Positions 25,925 to 33,139 of a DNA stretch of 53,794 nucleotides are shown here, one piece after another. The number at the start of each line of letters is the position of its first letter. The first letter of the stretch is position 1. Under the pieces are notes generated by a model, which was given only the letters and a program-made list of their open reading frames with translations, searched no databases and had not been told where the DNA came from. The stretch spans positions 4,816 to 58,609 of the forward strand of contig JAKCDU010000006.1 in NCBI GenBank assembly GCA_021838445.1, written 5' to 3'. The DNA is from Actinomycetes bacterium (lineage in GTDB: Bacteria; Actinomycetota; Acidimicrobiia; Acidimicrobiales; Palsa-688). A program made the translations under genes and the position numbers.

Positions 25925-26464
25925 TCAGTATCGGATGAGGACCAGGGTGCTGCGCTTGACCATCTCGTCGCGCTGGTTGGTCCAGGTCGTTTCCATGGGA
26001 GTGAGGAGCATCAACCCCAGGGATCCCTCCCGTTCACGGTACTGACCAAGTCGGGTCACCGAGGTGATCACGTCTCCCGGTCGAATCGGCTCGCCGTACT
26101 CGACCGAAACACCTCCGTTGAGCTGGTTCACCAGATGGGGACCGTCTATGCCGAGCGAGCGCTCGGTGCTGTCGGCGTCGGTCGCCGCCGATGATCGGCT
26201 CACGCCCTTGGGATGGGCCCGTAGCCAGGCAAAAGGGTTGAAGTCCTCAGGCGCTACGATCCCCCCTTGCCGGGAGGAGGCAGCTGCCTCCTCGTCCCAG
26301 AACCGGGCCGGGGGCTCCTCCGGGTAGTAGACGGCCAGAGCCCACTTCCTGATGTCCGACTCGGACACAGGATAGGAGACCATGCGGGACAGCTCTGACC
26401 CCACGGACTGCTGCATGGCCGCGCTGATAGCGGTTCGGGTCTGTCCTTCAGCCGTGTCGGCCAC
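25925..26464 (-). CDS. FAS1-like dehydratase-domain (MaoC N-type) protein, non-catalytic partner
   Basis: This 179-residue hot-dog protein has the signature FNPFAWLRAHPKG of the N-type MaoC domain, and no Asp-His hydratase motif is visible (AVYYPEEPPARFWD instead). It corresponds to the N-terminal domain of ChsH2 and would enlarge the acyl pocket of the catalytic partner. In ChsH2 this domain is fused to DUF35; here DUF35 is a separate gene two genes downstream. GTG 26464 is preceded by GAGGA and GGAGGAG. An AT-rich stretch at 26501-26517 is its probable promoter. Confidence 0.85.
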   Translation of the reverse strand: MADTAEGQTRTAISAAMQQSVGSELSRMVSYPVSESDIRKWALAVYYPEEPPARFWDEEAAASSRQGGIVAPEDFNPFAWLRAHPKGVSRSSAATDADSTERSLGIDGPHLVNQLNGGVSVEYGEPIRPGDVITSVTRLGQYREREGSLGLMLLTPMETTWTNQRDEMVKRSTLVLIRY

Positions 26465-26500
26465 TCCTCGGTCTCCTCCGCGCCGCGTGATCGGGTTTCA

Positions 26501-26517
26501 TTTAAATATATAGTAGA
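26501..26517 (-). promoter_or_regulatory. AT-rich probable promoter of the MaoC-Ltp-DUF35 genes
   Basis: This stretch contains TTTAAATATATAGTAGA, strikingly AT-rich in GC-rich DNA. Read on the minus strand it offers TACTAT and TATATT as -10 candidates about 40-50 nt before the GTG at 26464. It suggests transcription of the downstream genes independent of the RraA-like gene. No matching -35 could be fixed. Confidence 0.45.
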
Positions 26518-26547
26518 CAAGGCGCCCCACCGGCAGACCAACCGGGC

Positions 26548-27243
26548 TCAGCGGCCGTCTGCGCTCCACGCCGCCCGGTAGGCATCGAGGCTGAAGTCGT
26601 CCGACCGGCACACGTCGATGACCCGGCGCTCCGTCTCCTCGTGGGCGGCGATGGCGTCGGGGAGCTGGCCCACCAGGTGCAGTGGGACCTTCACCAGTCC
26701 GTGGCGGTCCCCGTGGAGGACGTCCCCGCTCGCCACCGTCACCCCCCCGACCACGACCGGTTGGCCAACCTCGAGCACGTCCACGAATCCACCGCCCACG
26801 CCGGGACCGTTGGAGAAGGTCTGGAAGCCGATGGCCTCCATCTCGTCGATGTCGCGCACCGGACCGTTGGTCACTCCGGCCGTGCAACCGAGGGCAGTGA
26901 GCAGGCTGGCTGCCACTTCGCCCCAGATGCAGACCGGGCCGGCCCAGTCACCCACGTTCTCAGCCACCAAGAAGCGCGGCTCACCGACGTCGAGGATGTG
27001 CTCGTCGTAGCGACCGGCGCGGCCCGACGGCCCTGAGGACGGCGGACCGTCGCGACGGGTGGCGACCTTGCGGGTGGCGGCAAACCCCACTCGGCGACCC
27101 AGGGCCGGCGAGGTACAGCCGATCACCCGGCGATCGAAGCTGGCCAGTTCCGAAGGATGTACGCCGAGCCGCTTCAACCCGTTCAGGATGGACGGCGTGC
27201 TGTAGTCGAGCAGCCGCTCGACCGTAGGTTCATCAGGTTGCAC
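26548..27243 (-). CDS. RraA-like protein (HMG/CHA aldolase or regulator family)
   Basis: This 231-residue protein belongs to the RraA/menG-like family. Conserved pieces are CTAGVTNGPVRDIDEMEAIGFQTF and SGDVLHGDRHGLVKVP, matching the GxxTxGxxRD and GDxxGxxxxP motifs that hold divalent metal in HMG/CHA aldolases. The metal-binding Arg and Asp are retained, so a class II pyruvate aldolase or oxaloacetate decarboxylase is more likely than an RNase E regulator. It precedes the MaoC-Ltp-DUF35 run by 83 nt and would be able to process an oxo-acid product. It starts at GTG 27243. Confidence 0.83.
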   Translation of the reverse strand: MQPDEPTVERLLDYSTPSILNGLKRLGVHPSELASFDRRVIGCTSPALGRRVGFAATRKVATRRDGPPSSGPSGRAGRYDEHILDVGEPRFLVAENVGDWAGPVCIWGEVAASLLTALGCTAGVTNGPVRDIDEMEAIGFQTFSNGPGVGGGFVDVLEVGQPVVVGGVTVASGDVLHGDRHGLVKVPLHLVGQLPDAIAAHEETERRVIDVCRSDDFSLDAYRAAWSADGR

Positions 27244-27346
27244 TACAGACCCTTCCCTCGTCGGTTGGCTCGCCCCAGGGTGGACGCCCGGCTGGCCAAG
27301 CCCGGCGCTTCGGGCACGCCACCGGCCGCGGCCCGTCGGTCCCTCT

Positions 27347-27577
27347 CAGTATCGCGAACACGCGCCCGTCGCGGCCGAGAGCCTCGAGGATCGACTTCGA
27401 GACCATGATGGACAGGCCAGCCATGGGCTCGACGAGCATCAGGATGCGGGGCTCGCTCATGAGAGCCTGGCCGATGGCCACCATCTGCTGTTCTCCGCCG
27501 CTCAGGAGCCCCGCGTTCCGATGCTCGTAGGTCTCGAGGATGGGGAACAGCTCGAACACCCGGTCCATGGCCCCCTG
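27347..27577 (-). pseudogene. Remnant of a LivF-type branched-chain amino acid ABC ATPase
   Basis: About 75 codons match the central part of LivF. RVFELFPILETYEHRNAG precedes the ABC signature LSGGEQQM and a run of AIGQALMSEPRILML. The Walker A domain and the C-terminal third are missing. The Walker B sequence reads LMLVEPMAG, where LLLDEPSLG is expected, so the metal-coordinating Asp is Val. Both features show a non-functional relic, suggesting that an uptake operon was lost here. It lies between the RraA-like gene and the coxM start on the minus strand. Confidence 0.85.
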
Positions 27578-27868
27578 ATCCGGATCCATATAATAACTAT
27601 CGTTGCTATGATAGGCAAGTTGCCGGTGTGCTTCCGGCGGTCGCACGACCAGCTGCGGTTACCCGTAGCCGTGTCGAGGTCGCCGAGGATGTGGGAGCCC
27701 AGGTTGGACGGCACGCTGGGGGAGTCGGGGGCGGGAGAGCCGCTTCGCCGACCGAGCGGCATCTACATGTCCGACCGCTCACTCGTCAGGGCCGAGCCCC
27801 GTCGGGCCTCCGGCGATCCTGTATAGGATTGACTCCCGAGACCACTCCGGTCCAGACCTGGGGGTGAA
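27578..27868. other. Non-coding space upstream of the molybdenum hydroxylase operon
   Basis: No gene is recognisable in these 291 bp. It holds a perfect TATAAT at 27589-27594 on the plus strand, next to an operator-like palindrome at 27598-27613, and a TTGACT at 27829-27834 with no usable -10. No family could be named from either strand. It may contain further decayed pieces of the ABC transporter cluster whose LivF remnant lies beside it. Confidence 0.45.
27598..27613. promoter_or_regulatory. TATC-N8-GAT operator between LivF remnant and coxM
   Basis: TATCGTTGCTATGATA is an imperfect palindrome inside the longer CTATC...GATAG (27597-27614). It shares edges and spacing with the operators at 17740, 22494 and 33020, and matches the 22494 core ATCGTATTTATGAT at 11 of 14 positions. 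It lies 255 bp upstream of the coxM start and 21 bp outside the LivF remnant. Confidence 0.5.
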
Positions 27869-28741
27869 GTGAAACCGTCCGCTTTCGAGTACCACCTGGC
27901 GGCGTCTACCAACGAGGCCGTCGATCTGCTCGCCGAGCACGAAGGAGACGCCAAGGTGATCGCGGGGGGCCAGAGCCTCGTGCCCCTCCTGGCCCTGAGG
28001 CTGGCCCGTGTGGATCACCTCGTGGACGTCAACCGGCTGAATGACCTCGGTGAGATATCGGCCAACGGCCGCCTACGCATCGGGGCGCTCACCCGCCACC
28101 GGACCGCCGAGCGATCGACCCTGGTCCGCCAGCACTCACCGCTGCTGGCCGACGCGCTCACCTACATCGGACATACCGCCATCCGCAATCGGGGGACCCT
28201 GGGTGGCAGCCTCGCCCACGCCGACCCCGCCGCCGAGCTGCCGGCCACCCTCCTCGCCCTCGACGGCGAGGTGGAGGTGCGTAGCGCTCGGGGCACCCGG
28301 ACCATCGCCGCCGGCGATCTGTTCACCGGTTTCCTCAGCACCAGCCTGGAGCCCGACGAGCTCCTGACTGGCCTCTCCGTGCCCTTGTGGAAGCCGGGCG
28401 CCGGATGGTCGGTGCAGGAGTTCGCCCGCCGTAGCGGCGATTTCGCCATCTCGGGGGCGTTGACGGTGCTGTCGGTCGGTGCAGACGGTCTGATCGACGA
28501 GGCCCGCATCGCCTTGATCGGCGTGGCGCCCACCGCGGTCAGGGCCACCTTGGCCGAGCAGGCGCTCGTGGGACAGCACCCCGCTGAAGCTCTGTGGTCC
28601 TCGGTCTCCGATGCGGCAGTCGCCGACCTCGAGCCGCCGTCGGACCTCCACGGGAGCTCCGCCTACCGCAAGAAGCTGACCAGCACCCTCGTCCGCCGCT
28701 CCCTGGCGGAGGCCGCATCGCGAATTGGAGCCGCCGCGTGA
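27869..28741 (+). CDS. FAD-binding medium subunit of a molybdenum hydroxylase (CoxM-like)
   Basis: This 290-residue FAD-binding subunit carries electrons from the 2Fe-2S subunit to FAD. The FAD motif AGGQSLVPLLALRLA and the second FAD segment RNRGTLGGSLAHADPAAE are clear. Relatives are CoxM and the medium subunits of aldehyde, nicotine and quinoline dehydrogenases. The start is GTG 27869, preceded by GGGGGTGA. It is the first gene of a three-gene operon, and its stop overlaps the next start by 4 nt (GTGA). Confidence 0.9.
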   Translation: MKPSAFEYHLAASTNEAVDLLAEHEGDAKVIAGGQSLVPLLALRLARVDHLVDVNRLNDLGEISANGRLRIGALTRHRTAERSTLVRQHSPLLADALTYIGHTAIRNRGTLGGSLAHADPAAELPATLLALDGEVEVRSARGTRTIAAGDLFTGFLSTSLEPDELLTGLSVPLWKPGAGWSVQEFARRSGDFAISGALTVLSVGADGLIDEARIALIGVAPTAVRATLAEQALVGQHPAEALWSSVSDAAVADLEPPSDLHGSSAYRKKLTSTLVRRSLAEAASRIGAAA

Positions 28742-29232
28742 ACCGCCACCCCGTCCATGTGAAGATCAACGGCGTCGACCGGGACGGCTACGTCGAAGCC
28801 CGCAAGACCCTCGTGGATTTCATTCGAGAGGACCTCGAGCTAACCGGCACCCACGTCGGCTGCGAGCACGGGGTATGCGGGGCCTGCACCGTCCTGGTCG
28901 ACGGCCAAGCCGTGCGGTCGTGCCTCATGTTCGCGGTGCAAGCCGAGGGTTGCGAGATCCGCACCATCGAGGGCATGGCCGGCCCTGACGGCGAGCTGCA
29001 CCCCCTACAGGCCGCCTTCAGGGACAATCACAGCTTCCAGTGTGGCTTCTGCACCCCCGGCTTCATGATGACTGCGGCCTCCCTGCTCGAGGAGGGCCCC
29101 TTGTCCGAAGACGCGCTGAGGCACGAGCTGTCGGGGAACCTGTGCCGCTGCACCGGGTACCAGTCCATCGTCGCCGGAGTCATGGACGCCTTCGAGCGGG
29201 TCTCCGACTCGACCGGGGAGGGAGGTCGATGA
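28738..29232 (+). CDS. 2Fe-2S small subunit of a molybdenum hydroxylase (CoxS-like)
   Basis: This 164-residue protein holds both iron-sulfur clusters of a xanthine oxidase-family enzyme. The plant-ferredoxin-type ligands lie in CEHGVCGAC plus a later Cys (RSCL), and the second cluster in CGFC and CRCTGY. All eight Cys are present. It starts at GTG 28738, four bases inside coxM, and its TGA overlaps the ATG of the large subunit (ATGA), so the three subunits are made in balanced amounts. Confidence 0.92.
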   Translation: MNRHPVHVKINGVDRDGYVEARKTLVDFIREDLELTGTHVGCEHGVCGACTVLVDGQAVRSCLMFAVQAEGCEIRTIEGMAGPDGELHPLQAAFRDNHSFQCGFCTPGFMMTAASLLEEGPLSEDALRHELSGNLCRCTGYQSIVAGVMDAFERVSDSTGEGGR

Positions 29233-31550
29233 GATTCGTCGGCGAGAGCGTCACGCGCGTCGAGGACCGGCGGATTCTCACCGGTCGTGGCCACTACATC
29301 GACGACGTGCGGCTGCCGGGGATGCTGCACGCAGCATTCCTGCGCAGCCCCTTCGCCCACGCCCGGATCACCCGGATGGACACGACCGAGGCCCGGAACC
29401 TGCCCGGAGTGGTCGCCGTCCTGACCGGAGCCGACATCGAAGCGGTGACGGTTCCCATCCAGGTGATGCCGCAATTCCCGGACTTCAACAGCCCGGTCTA
29501 CCAAGCCATGGCCACCGACCGGGTGCGCTTCGTCGGCGACCCCGTAGCCATCGTCGTGGCCCAGTCGAGGTACGTCGCCGAGGATGCGCTCGAGCTGATC
29601 AACGTCGAGTATGACCCGATGCGGCCCGTGGTGAGCTTCGAGGACGCCCAGGACCCGAACTGTCCCCGCATATTCGACGACATCGAGGGGAACGTCCTCT
29701 ACCGCTCGAACAGCACCCACGGTGACGTGGATGCGGCCTTCGCGGCCGCCGACACCGTCATCCACGAGACCTTCCGCCAGTCCCGCCAGGCCAACGTCCC
29801 TATGGAGACCCGCGGTGCGGTGGCCGATTTCGATCCGGGCTCGGGCGACCTCACCTACTACGCCGCCACCCAGTCCCCTCAGGGCTGCCGGTTCCAGCTG
29901 GCCACCTATCTCAACCACCCCATCGACCGGGTGCGGGTCCTGTCGGGCGACGTGGGCGGCGGTTTCGGGCTGAAGGGACCGGTGCACCGGGAGGACATCT
30001 CACTGGCCGCGGCCAGCCGTATCGTGGGCCGGCCGATCAAGTGGATCGAGGATCGCAACGAGCACCTGCAGGCGTCGGGTCACGCCCGCGACGAGCAGAT
30101 CGAGGTGGAGGCGGCGGTCACATCTGACGGCCGCCTGCTCGGCCTCAAGGCCCGCCTCCTCATAGACCAGGGCGCCTTCCCCTGCCTGCCCTATGCCGCG
30201 GTCCTGTTCCCGAACATGATCCGCGACCTGCTGCCCGGGCCCTACCGGTTCGGCGCAATGTCCTTCGAGGGTCTGGTGCTGGCCACCAACAAGTGCTGGA
30301 ACCCCCCCTACCGGGGCCCCTGGGAGATCGAGACCTGGGTGCGCGAGCGGCTCATGGATGTGATCGCCCACCGCCTGGGCATGGACCCGGCCGACATCCG
30401 GCGGGCCAACATGTTCGACGGGGACGAGGAGGACCGCAGCATCACCGGCCAGCACCTCGCCGGCATCACCAGCCGCCAGTCGCTGGAGCGGGCCCTGGAC
30501 CTGGCGGGCTACAGCGCCATCCGAGCTGCTCAGGAGTTGGCCCGGCGGGAGGAACGGCTGCTCGGGGTCGGCTTCGCCACCTTCCTCGAGGCCGCCCCCG
30601 GGCCCAAGGAGAACCGGGTGATCCCCGAAGACGCTCGCGTGCGGCTCGAGTCAAACGGCCATCTCCTCGTGATGACCCCCCAGGGACCACACGGTCAGGG
30701 CCACGAGACCACGCTGGCCCAGATCGCCGCCGACGCCATGGGTCTGCCCCTCGATCACGTTCGGGTGGTGCACGGCGACACCCGTCAGACACCCATGAAC
30801 CTCATCGGCACCGGCGGCAGCCGGGCTTCGACCTGGGCTTCGGGTTCGGTCATGGTCACCACCCGGAAAGTCCGGGAGAAGGCGCTCGGGGTGGCTGCGG
30901 CCATGATGGAGATCGATGCCAGCGACCTCGACATAGTCGACGGCATGGTCGTCCCGGCGGGTGCCCCATCCAAGGCCATGCCCCTCTCGGCCATCGCCAT
31001 GACGGCCTACCTCGCCCCCGAGACGCTGCCGCCCGGGACCGACCATCATCTCGAGGCCCAGGAGACCTTCACCGGTGACGGCGTCGGCGGGAGCGGGTGG
31101 TCGGGCGGGACCCACCTGTGCGTGGTCGAGATCGACCGGGAAACCGGGCGGGTGGAGATAGTCCGCTACGTCGTGGTCGAGGACTGCGGCCAGATCATCA
31201 ACCCGGCCATCGTGGAAGGCCAGATCCGCGGCGGGGTGGCCCAGGGCATCGCCGGGGTCCTCTACGAGAAGGCCGCCTACGACGCCGAAGGGCAGTTCCT
31301 GGCCGGGACGTTCATGGACTATCTCCTGCCGACCGCGACAGAAATTCCCAGTATCGAGATCGACCACCTGGAGTCGGTTCCCGTCGAGGGCCTGGACATC
31401 CGGGGGGTCGGCGAAGGCGGGGCCCTCGTCGCCCCCGCCGCTTTGACCAACGCCATCGAGGACGCGCTGGTGCCGCTCGGTGTCACCATAAACGAGCAGT
31501 ACCTCCCCCCATCGCGGATCATGGAATTGACAAGGATGGTGCCGGCCTAA
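29229..31550 (+). CDS. Molybdopterin large subunit of a molybdenum hydroxylase (CoxL-like, substrate unknown)
   Basis: This 773-residue large subunit of the xanthine oxidase family has the N-terminal TGRGHYIDDV, the Moco-binding GGGFGLKGPVHRED and the catalytic Glu729 in GVGEGG. Where form I CO dehydrogenase has AYXCSFR and form II-like proteins have AYRGAGR, this protein has PYRGPWE (Tyr361 onward). It is therefore not a form I CO dehydrogenase, and I infer hydroxylation of an aldehyde, N-heterocycle or similar compound. ATG 29229 follows GGAGG. No cofactor maturation gene is adjacent. It ends at a strong hairpin facing the amidohydrolase gene. Confidence 0.88.
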   Translation: MRFVGESVTRVEDRRILTGRGHYIDDVRLPGMLHAAFLRSPFAHARITRMDTTEARNLPGVVAVLTGADIEAVTVPIQVMPQFPDFNSPVYQAMATDRVRFVGDPVAIVVAQSRYVAEDALELINVEYDPMRPVVSFEDAQDPNCPRIFDDIEGNVLYRSNSTHGDVDAAFAAADTVIHETFRQSRQANVPMETRGAVADFDPGSGDLTYYAATQSPQGCRFQLATYLNHPIDRVRVLSGDVGGGFGLKGPVHREDISLAAASRIVGRPIKWIEDRNEHLQASGHARDEQIEVEAAVTSDGRLLGLKARLLIDQGAFPCLPYAAVLFPNMIRDLLPGPYRFGAMSFEGLVLATNKCWNPPYRGPWEIETWVRERLMDVIAHRLGMDPADIRRANMFDGDEEDRSITGQHLAGITSRQSLERALDLAGYSAIRAAQELARREERLLGVGFATFLEAAPGPKENRVIPEDARVRLESNGHLLVMTPQGPHGQGHETTLAQIAADAMGLPLDHVRVVHGDTRQTPMNLIGTGGSRASTWASGSVMVTTRKVREKALGVAAAMMEIDASDLDIVDGMVVPAGAPSKAMPLSAIAMTAYLAPETLPPGTDHHLEAQETFTGDGVGGSGWSGGTHLCVVEIDRETGRVEIVRYVVVEDCGQIINPAIVEGQIRGGVAQGIAGVLYEKAAYDAEGQFLAGTFMDYLLPTATEIPSIEIDHLESVPVEGLDIRGVGEGGALVAPAALTNAIEDALVPLGVTINEQYLPPSRIMELTRMVPA

Positions 31551-31586
31551 CCGGCGGCACCATTAGGGCCATTGGCGCTGGAAGGC

Positions 31587-31632
31587 GAGTCGAGGAGCGG
31601 GGTGGTCCGTGGGCCGCCCCACTCCGCGACTC
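31587..31632. terminator. Strong hairpin between converging genes
   Basis: A 19-base left arm (31587-31605) and right arm (31614-31632) pair at 16 of 19 positions around an 8-base loop. It lies between the stop of the CoxL-like gene and that of the amidohydrolase. There is no T-run on either side, so it could terminate both transcripts only if U-independent, or act as an RNA-end stabiliser. Confidence 0.6.
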
Positions 31633-31657
31633 ATCTGGTCTGATTCAGATCTCGGAG

Positions 31658-32947
31658 CTACTTCGGCATGATCGCCGAGGGCACCTTGACGTTCGTCATG
31701 AAGTAGTCCCGATCCGACTGGTCCGGAGCTCGACCAACCCTGGTGACCACATCCACGTCCGGCGCTTCGGCGCGAAGGGCGGCGGCGGTGCAGCGTTCGC
31801 GGGGTCGGATCCGGTAGGGGTCGAACGAGTAATGCCTCATGGCGTTCTCGTGGGTGATCTTGTTCACCACGACATCGTCAACTCCGGCGAGAAGCTCCTC
31901 GAGCACCTCCGGGGAACGCGGCCAGGAGGAATCGGAATGGGGGTAGTCGCACTCCCAGCACACGTTGTCCAGGTTGAACTCGTCGAGAAGCTTCACCCCG
32001 ATGCGGTCCTGGATGAAGCAGCAGAGCAGCCGCTCGCGAAACACCCGAGCCGGCCCCCACCCCTCCGGGAAGTAGTGCTGGGTCCAGCCGAAATGACGCT
32101 TCTGTATCCACTCCGCCCGCTGCAGGAAGTACGGGATCCACCCGATGTCGCCCTCGGTGAGTGAGAAGCGCAGATCAGGGTACCTCCACCAGATGTCGGC
32201 CCACATGAGGTCACCCAGCGAATATATGGACATGGCCGACGAGATGCTCATGTTGACGCTGGGAGGCGAGTCGTCGGAGGTGGCGGCCCCCCGGGAGGAC
32301 GAGCCCACGTGGAGGCAGAGGACGGTGCCCTCGTCGGACGCCGCGGCGAAGAGGGGATCCCAGTGGCCACTGTGGATGGACGGCAGCTTCAGTGCCGCCG
32401 GATTCTCCGAGAAGGTGACGGCGTGACAGCCCTTGGCCGCCAACCGGCGTAGCTCCTCGGCACATTTGGAAACGTCGAACATGGGCAGCACCCCGCACGG
32501 AATGAACCGGTCCGGGTAGGCTCCGCACCACTCGTCGACGTGCCAATCGTTGTACGCCTTGATCATCACCTCGTTGAGTGCCCTATCGGGGCCTTCCCAG
32601 AGGACCTGACCGGAGAACCCCGTCCAGTTCGGGAAGTTGAGGCCGGCCAGAAGGCCACCGGCCGACATGTCCCGCACCCGCTCGTGGACGTCGTAGCATC
32701 CCGCCCGCATCTCTTGGTAGCGCTGTGGGTTCACGTTGTACATCTCCGGAGGCTTGCCGGCGACGGCGTTCAACCCGAGGTTGCGGCCTTTGCGGTCACC
32801 GAACCACCACTGCTGGTAGCCATGCTCGTCGGTAACCACGTGCGGCGCCCGATCCCGGTAGCGGTCGGGAACATGAGCCTCGAACATGTCAGCGGGCTCG
32901 GCGATGTGGTCGTCCACGCTGACCAGGATCATGTCGTCTGCGCGCAT
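31658..32947 (-). CDS. Amidohydrolase_2 family metal hydrolase or decarboxylase, paralogue 1
   Basis: This 429-residue protein is of the ACMSD-like amidohydrolase-2 family. It retains a first metal site (SVDDHIAEP), the CLHVG His and a C-terminal WECDYPHSDSSWP, where Asp and His serve as metal ligands and base. Such enzymes decarboxylate or hydrolyse acids and lactones. It is clearly paralogous to the protein at 36996 (for example AGCYDVHERVRDM against PGAYDIHERVRDM). ATG 32947 has GGAGG seven bases upstream; the longer frame to 33004 has no such site. An operator copy lies 72 nt upstream, and the ACAD pair diverges from it. Confidence 0.86.
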   Translation of the reverse strand: MRADDMILVSVDDHIAEPADMFEAHVPDRYRDRAPHVVTDEHGYQQWWFGDRKGRNLGLNAVAGKPPEMYNVNPQRYQEMRAGCYDVHERVRDMSAGGLLAGLNFPNWTGFSGQVLWEGPDRALNEVMIKAYNDWHVDEWCGAYPDRFIPCGVLPMFDVSKCAEELRRLAAKGCHAVTFSENPAALKLPSIHSGHWDPLFAAASDEGTVLCLHVGSSSRGAATSDDSPPSVNMSISSAMSIYSLGDLMWADIWWRYPDLRFSLTEGDIGWIPYFLQRAEWIQKRHFGWTQHYFPEGWGPARVFRERLLCCFIQDRIGVKLLDEFNLDNVCWECDYPHSDSSWPRSPEVLEELLAGVDDVVVNKITHENAMRHYSFDPYRIRPRERCTAAALRAEAPDVDVVTRVGRAPDQSDRDYFMTNVKVPSAIMPK

Positions 32948-33019
32948 CCAGCACCTCCATGGAAGCTGAGGACCCAAGAAGGATCCGTTCGAATCGACGC
33001 GCATCTACACGTACGTCAA

Positions 33020-33039
33020 TATCTTTTAGATGATAACAG
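33020..33039. promoter_or_regulatory. Operator upstream of tandem ACADs and amidohydrolase
   Basis: The sequence TATCTTTTAGATGATA (33020-33035) followed by ACAG reads on the minus strand as TATCATCTAAAAGATA preceded by CTGT. The core is 15 of 16 identical to the site between the divergent ACADs at 17740, and the ACAG/CTGT flank is also shared. It lies in the 192-bp region between the divergent amidohydrolase and tandem ACAD genes and adjoins a TTGACG on the minus strand. Confidence 0.7.
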
Positions 33040-33139
33040 CCGGCGCCCGGTACTGTCACCCGGGTTGCGGCCGCCGCCCTGGAGTAGTGTCTGGTGGGGA
33101 CCAGCGGATGGATCGCCCGTTCGCTCCCGGAGGGAGACC

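Noticed and set aside
27233-27646. Intact LivF-type ABC ATPase
   Set aside because: Walker A is missing, the Walker B Asp is Val, and the ends are unrelated sequence.
29229-31550. Carbon monoxide dehydrogenase large subunit
   Set aside because: The active loop reads PYRGPWE and lacks AYXCSFR and AYRGAGR, so CO oxidation is not supported.
31587-31632. Classical intrinsic terminator
   Set aside because: The hairpin is strong, but no T-run follows on either strand, so only a general terminator or RNA-end role is given.
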